Positions 5,355 through 8,256 of a stretch of 8,256 nucleotides of DNA are shown in pieces. Numbering within the stretch: the stretch's first letter is position 1; each line of letters begins with the position of its first letter. Below the pieces are notes generated by a model. It saw only the letters and a list, made by a program, of their open reading frames with translations, made no database searches and was not told the DNA's origin. Source of the stretch: Rhodobacterales bacterium UBA7416 (lineage in GTDB: Bacteria > Pseudomonadota > Alphaproteobacteria > Rhodobacterales > Rhodobacteraceae); contig DKMK01000048.1 of NCBI GenBank assembly GCA_002469545.1, positions 1-8,256 on the forward strand, written 5' to 3'. The position numbers and the translations under genes were made by a program.

Positions 5355-6415
5355 CTCCGCTCTGGCTCAGATTCTAAGTCAGGCCAAATCCCATCCGATG
5401 TAGGCTTACCGTCATCATACGCAGACAAATAATCCAACATCATTGGACGGTTATCGATGAATCCTTTGTAGGTTGCCAATTCTTCTGGCAGATCGCGGAT
5501 CACACGATGCAAACGGCGGCCCCATTTAGGTACAGTCATCAAATCATCAAACGACGCCAAATAACAGCGGATTGGGAATACCAATGCGTTTGAACGTGGC
5601 AAACGGAAAAATGTTTGCAACTCGACTCGCAGATGTTGTTTTTCACCAACATTTTCGGGCGCAAGTTCAGTTTTCTGAACACCCCATTTATGGTAATTTT
5701 CTGGGCTTGTATCTAGCAAGGGGTTTACCGTCATCGTCCAATTTAAACGACGCGCCGGTGCGCCTTGTTGGACATTCAACAAGAATTTCAATGCGCGGAT
5801 AAAGATACCCATTTCATTCGCCTTAGGAACGGGTGCGTGCCATTCAAAGAAATTCATACCAATATCAAAATCCAACGACCAATCGGCCTGTGTGGTGATC
5901 ATACCTGCATCCATCCACAGGTTATCATCGCGTTGATCCAATACGGCAAAATCGCCTTGTGTTTGACGTGTGATATATTCCATTGGCCCATAGGGCAGTG
6001 TTGTTTCATCCATAAAGGTAAAGCTGTCGTCGATGCCCATTGGCTTGTTAACCCAACGCCATTGATCGCCGTCACGGTGCAATTCAAACATATCTGGGTA
6101 ATCTTCGGATTTTGAAACCATAATCAGTTCCAACAAATCCCAGCCCGCTAACGTCATATGTGGCAACGACTGACAGCGCAGTGGATCATCGGCCAAAACC
6201 ATTGCACGATCACGCATTTCAGACAGGTAATGTTCGTCGACATCAAAACGTTTTTCATAAATCGACCCTTCTGGGCCGCCTTTATGCTGTTCCATATTTA
6301 CCGAATACATATAGCTGTCTTCGTGAAACGGAAACGGAAAGCGTTTGATCGCCCAATCCGAATTCTTGTACGTGTAATCGCCGCGAAATGTTTCATCTTT
6401 GAACTGAATAGTCAT
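5351..6415 (-). CDS. dmmC: Dimethylamine monooxygenase subunit DmmC (heme-dependent oxidative N-demethylase, DUF3445)
   Basis: This 354-residue protein belongs to the DUF3445 family, the heme-binding catalytic subunit of heme-dependent oxidative N-demethylase. With the reductase and accessory subunits it oxidises dimethylamine to monomethylamine plus a formaldehyde-level C1 unit. Supporting blocks are ITTQADWSLDFDIGMNFFEW with HAPVP (173-197), and LRVELQTFFRLPRSNALVF with PIRCYL (262-286), the most characteristic family signature. There is no signal peptide, so it is cytoplasmic. The ATG at 6415 lies 6 bp after the dmmB stop, and an AGGTAGG tract spanning that stop can serve as ribosome-binding site. 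It is the last gene of the operon, and its stop overlaps that of the regulator. The family call is strong; the substrate is inferred from the whole cluster. Confidence 0.88.
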   Translation of the reverse strand: MTIQFKDETFRGDYTYKNSDWAIKRFPFPFHEDSYMYSVNMEQHKGGPEGSIYEKRFDVDEHYLSEMRDRAMVLADDPLRCQSLPHMTLAGWDLLELIMVSKSEDYPDMFELHRDGDQWRWVNKPMGIDDSFTFMDETTLPYGPMEYITRQTQGDFAVLDQRDDNLWMDAGMITTQADWSLDFDIGMNFFEWHAPVPKANEMGIFIRALKFLLNVQQGAPARRLNWTMTVNPLLDTSPENYHKWGVQKTELAPENVGEKQHLRVELQTFFRLPRSNALVFPIRCYLASFDDLMTVPKWGRRLHRVIRDLPEELATYKGFIDNRPMMLDYLSAYDDGKPTSDGIWPDLESEPERS

Positions 6416-6421
6416 CGTTGC

Positions 6422-7384
6422 CTACCTATCTAAAACAAGGGTTTTACCCTCGAACCGTGAAACACAAGGCATGATTTTCTTGCCTGATGCCTTCTCGTCA
6501 TCTTCTAACCAATGGTCACGATGTATGAACTTTCCATCGTATCCGATCACGGCTGTCTCACATTGCCCACATGCGCCACCGCGACACAAATATGGTGCAT
6601 CAACACCTTCGCGTTCGATCGCTTCCAGCAGGCTTTCGTTTTCGCCAACTGTGATGACTTTGTTTGAAATCGACAGCTTAACTTCGAATGGTTTGCCTGG
6701 CTGAGGTGCCAAGAACTCTTCGTAATGAACGGCCTCGAGGGGCCAGCCAAGTTCGGCCGTTTTCCCACGCACCCAATTAATCATACCCTTCGGTCCACAC
6801 ACATAAATATGCGTACCCAGTTGCTGACCATCCAACAGGTTTTCCAAATCAATAAAGTTTTTGTCGTCGTCGTAATAGACATTCACATCATTGGGGTGCG
6901 TCGCAGTAAGCTCATCAACATAGCTTCCCAGCGCAGCATTACGGGTTGCATAGTGCAACTCCCAATTCCCATGCGCACGATCCAATTGCTTAATTTGCGC
7001 CATGAATGGCGTTATGCCGATACCACCAGCAATCATCAGATGCTTTTTGGCACGTAAATCCAGTGAGAATAAGTTCACAGGATTGGACAGAACCATATCA
7101 TCGCCAACTTTAACGTTGTTGTGCATGAACAATGAACCGCCCCTGCCCTCGTCATCGCGGCGAACTGAAATTGCATACGTACCTTGATCCATCGGATCCG
7201 ACATCAAGGAATATGGATTCAAGCGGGTTAAACCATCGTCAATCATTTCAACAACGGTATGTGCGCCACCAGAAAAGGTCGGGAATAATGCACCATCTGT
7301 GCGTTTAAATTCAAAACGTGTCACCAGCTCATTTAATGGAACTATGGCGGAAACTTTGACGTTAATTTTCTCTACACCGCTCAT
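6422..7384 (-). CDS. dmmB: Dimethylamine monooxygenase subunit DmmB (flavin and 2Fe-2S reductase, PDR/VanB type)
   Basis: This 320-residue protein transfers electrons from NAD(P)H through flavin and a 2Fe-2S cluster to the oxygenase. The flavin-binding region has RLNPYSLMSDP (54-64) and GRGGSLFMHNN (80-90). The nucleotide-binding domain has MIAGGIGITPFMAQI (117-131) and YVCGPKGM (194-201). A C-terminal plant-type ferredoxin domain (about 234-320) carries Cys267, Cys272 and Cys275 in CRGGACGQC and the distant Cys307. This order (flavin, NAD, ferredoxin) is that of phthalate dioxygenase reductase-type enzymes such as VanB. The ATG at 7384 overlaps the dmmA stop by ATGA, indicating translational coupling. 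Isolated, it would be called a generic PDR/VanB oxidoreductase; its place between dmmA and DUF3445 makes DmmB likely. Confidence 0.9.
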   Translation of the reverse strand: MSGVEKINVKVSAIVPLNELVTRFEFKRTDGALFPTFSGGAHTVVEMIDDGLTRLNPYSLMSDPMDQGTYAISVRRDDEGRGGSLFMHNNVKVGDDMVLSNPVNLFSLDLRAKKHLMIAGGIGITPFMAQIKQLDRAHGNWELHYATRNAALGSYVDELTATHPNDVNVYYDDDKNFIDLENLLDGQQLGTHIYVCGPKGMINWVRGKTAELGWPLEAVHYEEFLAPQPGKPFEVKLSISNKVITVGENESLLEAIEREGVDAPYLCRGGACGQCETAVIGYDGKFIHRDHWLEDDEKASGKKIMPCVSRFEGKTLVLDR

Positions 7385-7989
7385 GAATACAACTCCACTG
7401 ATGGGGGCACATTTCCGGGATCTTCGGCGTCAATACAGACCGCTTGGAATGCCGCCAAACGGCGCGAATAATGATCACGAACAAACAAATTCAATCCACA
7501 GTGTGAACACACAAACGGATCAATTTTCACGTCTTCTGTTATGCCCTTACAGTGCACGCACTGCATACGGCGTCCAATGGACCCACGGTGTTCTGTTTGA
7601 ATGGCGGTGTGGGGAATGCCCGCGGTCATTGCATCGCGTTGTGCTTGACCCATCAGGCCTTCTGTACCCGTCAAATACAGCTGTAATCCCATGTGGGCGC
7701 GTTCCAATGTACGCTGCAAACGCGCTTGCGCCGCTGCAAAAGATGGCCCGACATACAACTGATTGATACCCAGCTTTTCCAATTGGCTGGTGTACTTTTC
7801 ACCCGTATCTTTGGGGATATAAATAACATGCGACTTGGCCATCAAACTGTCATCAGTCTTGGCTAAATCAATGATTGCTTCGGCACCTTCGGCGTCAGCG
7901 ACAAACAAATGTGATTTGCCTGCACGCGCTTCGAGTGTGCCGTAAGTTGGACGACTTCTGATCGATTCGGGAAAATTAAACTTGGACAT
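7381..7989 (-). CDS. dmmA: Dimethylamine monooxygenase subunit DmmA (C-terminal zinc ribbon)
   Basis: The 202-residue product has an N-terminal part with SIRSRPTYGTLEARAG, a middle part with YIPKDTGEKYTSQLEKLG and LYLTGTEGLMGQAQRDA, and a C-terminal zinc-ribbon/rubredoxin-like knuckle with Cys144-x2-Cys147 and Cys161-x2-Cys164 (CVHC, CSHC). This matches the DmmA family as I remember it; the role of the zinc site in the complex is not clear to me. The ATG at 7989 is preferred. GGAG (8005-8002) lies 12 bases upstream, somewhat far, but an in-frame TTG at 7998 would be only 3 bases from it. The gene is the first of the tight dmmA-dmmB-dmmC group and is separated from dmmD by 57 bp containing a strong hairpin. 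Confidence 0.85.
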   Translation of the reverse strand: MSKFNFPESIRSRPTYGTLEARAGKSHLFVADAEGAEAIIDLAKTDDSLMAKSHVIYIPKDTGEKYTSQLEKLGINQLYVGPSFAAAQARLQRTLERAHMGLQLYLTGTEGLMGQAQRDAMTAGIPHTAIQTEHRGSIGRRMQCVHCKGITEDVKIDPFVCSHCGLNLFVRDHYSRRLAAFQAVCIDAEDPGNVPPSVELYS

Positions 7990-8001
7990 GTGGCCCAATT
8001 A

Positions 8002-8005
8002 CTCC
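8002..8005 (-). promoter_or_regulatory. Ribosome-binding site deciding the dmmA start
   Basis: GGAG on the minus strand lies 12 bases before the ATG at 7989 and only 3 before the in-frame TTG at 7998. The ATG spacing is long but usable, whereas the TTG spacing is too short. Confidence 0.5.
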
Positions 8006-8017
8006 TGCTTTATTATG

Positions 8018-8041
8018 TTGGCGCGGGTCACCCCGCGCCAA
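8018..8041 (-). other. Strong 10-bp hairpin between dmmD and dmmA
   Basis: TTGGCGCGGG (8018-8027) and CCCGCGCCAA (8032-8041) are perfectly complementary around a 4-base loop. The stem lies in the 57-bp gap of the operon, 5 bp after the dmmD stop. On the minus strand it is followed by CATAATAAAGC rather than a T-run, so it is not a canonical intrinsic terminator. It could protect the 3' end of dmmD mRNA, cause partial termination or mark a processing site that sets different levels of dmmD and dmmABC. Confidence 0.75.
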
Positions 8042-8046
8042 AATTA

Positions 8047-8256
8047 TTAACCTTTTGCGCCACGGACAGATTTGTCTTTGTCGTAGAAAGGCATCTCTTC
8101 AGATACACATGCGATTTCGGTTCCATCGCCATTGCGTACGGTCAATTTTGTACCCGGTGTTGCAGCCGCTTTTGGCATACGTGCGATACCAACGTTGTGT
8201 TTGTTCACACTAGAATACATACCAAACGTCACAACGCCAACTTTTTCGCCGTCTTG
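8047..8256 (-). CDS. dmmD: DmmD, GcvT-like tetrahydrofolate-binding protein, C-terminal 69 codons (5' end outside window)
   Basis: The open frame entering from the right edge reads QDGEKVGVVTFGMYSSVNKH and ends in MPFYDKDKSVRGAKG. The VGxVTxGxYS, NVGIARM, PGTKLTVR and PFYDKDK blocks are those of the C-terminal barrel domain of GcvT/aminomethyltransferase-type proteins, which bind tetrahydrofolate. In the dmmDABC cluster the GcvT-like protein is proposed to capture the C1 unit released by N-demethylation as methylene-tetrahydrofolate, preventing free formaldehyde. Its position immediately upstream of dmmA, in the same direction, supports the DmmD call over a stray glycine-cleavage T protein. 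Catalytic N-terminal regions lie outside the window, so this cannot be confirmed further. Confidence 0.82.
   Translation of the reverse strand, partial: QDGEKVGVVTFGMYSSVNKHNVGIARMPKAAATPGTKLTVRNGDGTEIACVSEEMPFYDKDKSVRGAKG

Noticed and set aside
5765..6115. Plus-strand open frames inside dmmC, dmmB and dmmA
   Set aside because: They lie opposite strongly conserved coding sequence and have no ribosome-binding site or recognisable domains.
1..8256. CRISPR array, insertion sequence or replication origin
   Set aside because: No regularly spaced repeats, transposase-like frames with terminal inverted repeats, or clustered DnaA-box-like motifs were seen on reading both strands.

Overview
The window looks like a chromosomal segment of a marine alphaproteobacterium, most likely a member of the Rhodobacterales/roseobacter group with fairly balanced base composition. 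The reasons are the block infA-maf-ribonuclease E/G (short form)-yacG-tRNA-Phe, which is the order I recall for that group, and a dmmDABC-type cluster for dimethylamine oxidation, typical of methylated-amine-degrading roseobacters. No database search was possible, so the taxonomic placement is an inference.

Left part (1-1245). The 5' part of upp (uracil phosphoribosyltransferase) runs off the left edge on the minus strand. Its ribosome-binding site and start codon lie in a 22-bp tandem duplication, so a second, out-of-frame start sits just upstream. Next, also on the minus strand, is what remains of a gene for an exported protein. Its signal peptide and N-terminal half are intact. Its C-terminal part appears to be replaced by the promoter, ribosome-binding site and first 19 codons of a VOC/glyoxalase-type gene, joined to what looks like the last codons of the original gene. 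A divergent intergenic region leads to infA.

Housekeeping block (1246-4287). infA, maf and rng are tightly packed on the plus strand (4-bp gap, then a 4-bp ATGA overlap). A TauE/SafE-type permease gene on the opposite strand overlaps the end of rng by 4 bp and separates rng from yacG. yacG is followed by tRNA-Phe(GAA).

Intergenic region 4288-4685. About 400 bp hold two weak terminator-like structures behind the tRNA, a 15-codon ORF that may be a gene remnant, and a 10-bp imperfect inverted repeat just in front of a regulator gene.

Right part (4686-8256). An XRE-cupin regulator (plus strand) converges on a minus-strand operon whose transcription order is dmmD (GcvT-like, only its 3' end present), dmmA (zinc-ribbon protein), dmmB (flavin/2Fe-2S reductase) and dmmC (DUF3445 heme-dependent N-demethylase subunit). 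Family knowledge says these form the NAD(P)H-driven dimethylamine monooxygenase, which makes monomethylamine and passes the released C1 unit to tetrahydrofolate. The regulator and dmmC share their last 4 bp (TTAA), so both stop codons overlap. A strong 10-bp hairpin lies between dmmD and dmmA. The adjacent XRE-cupin protein is the obvious candidate regulator of this operon, but nothing in the window proves it.
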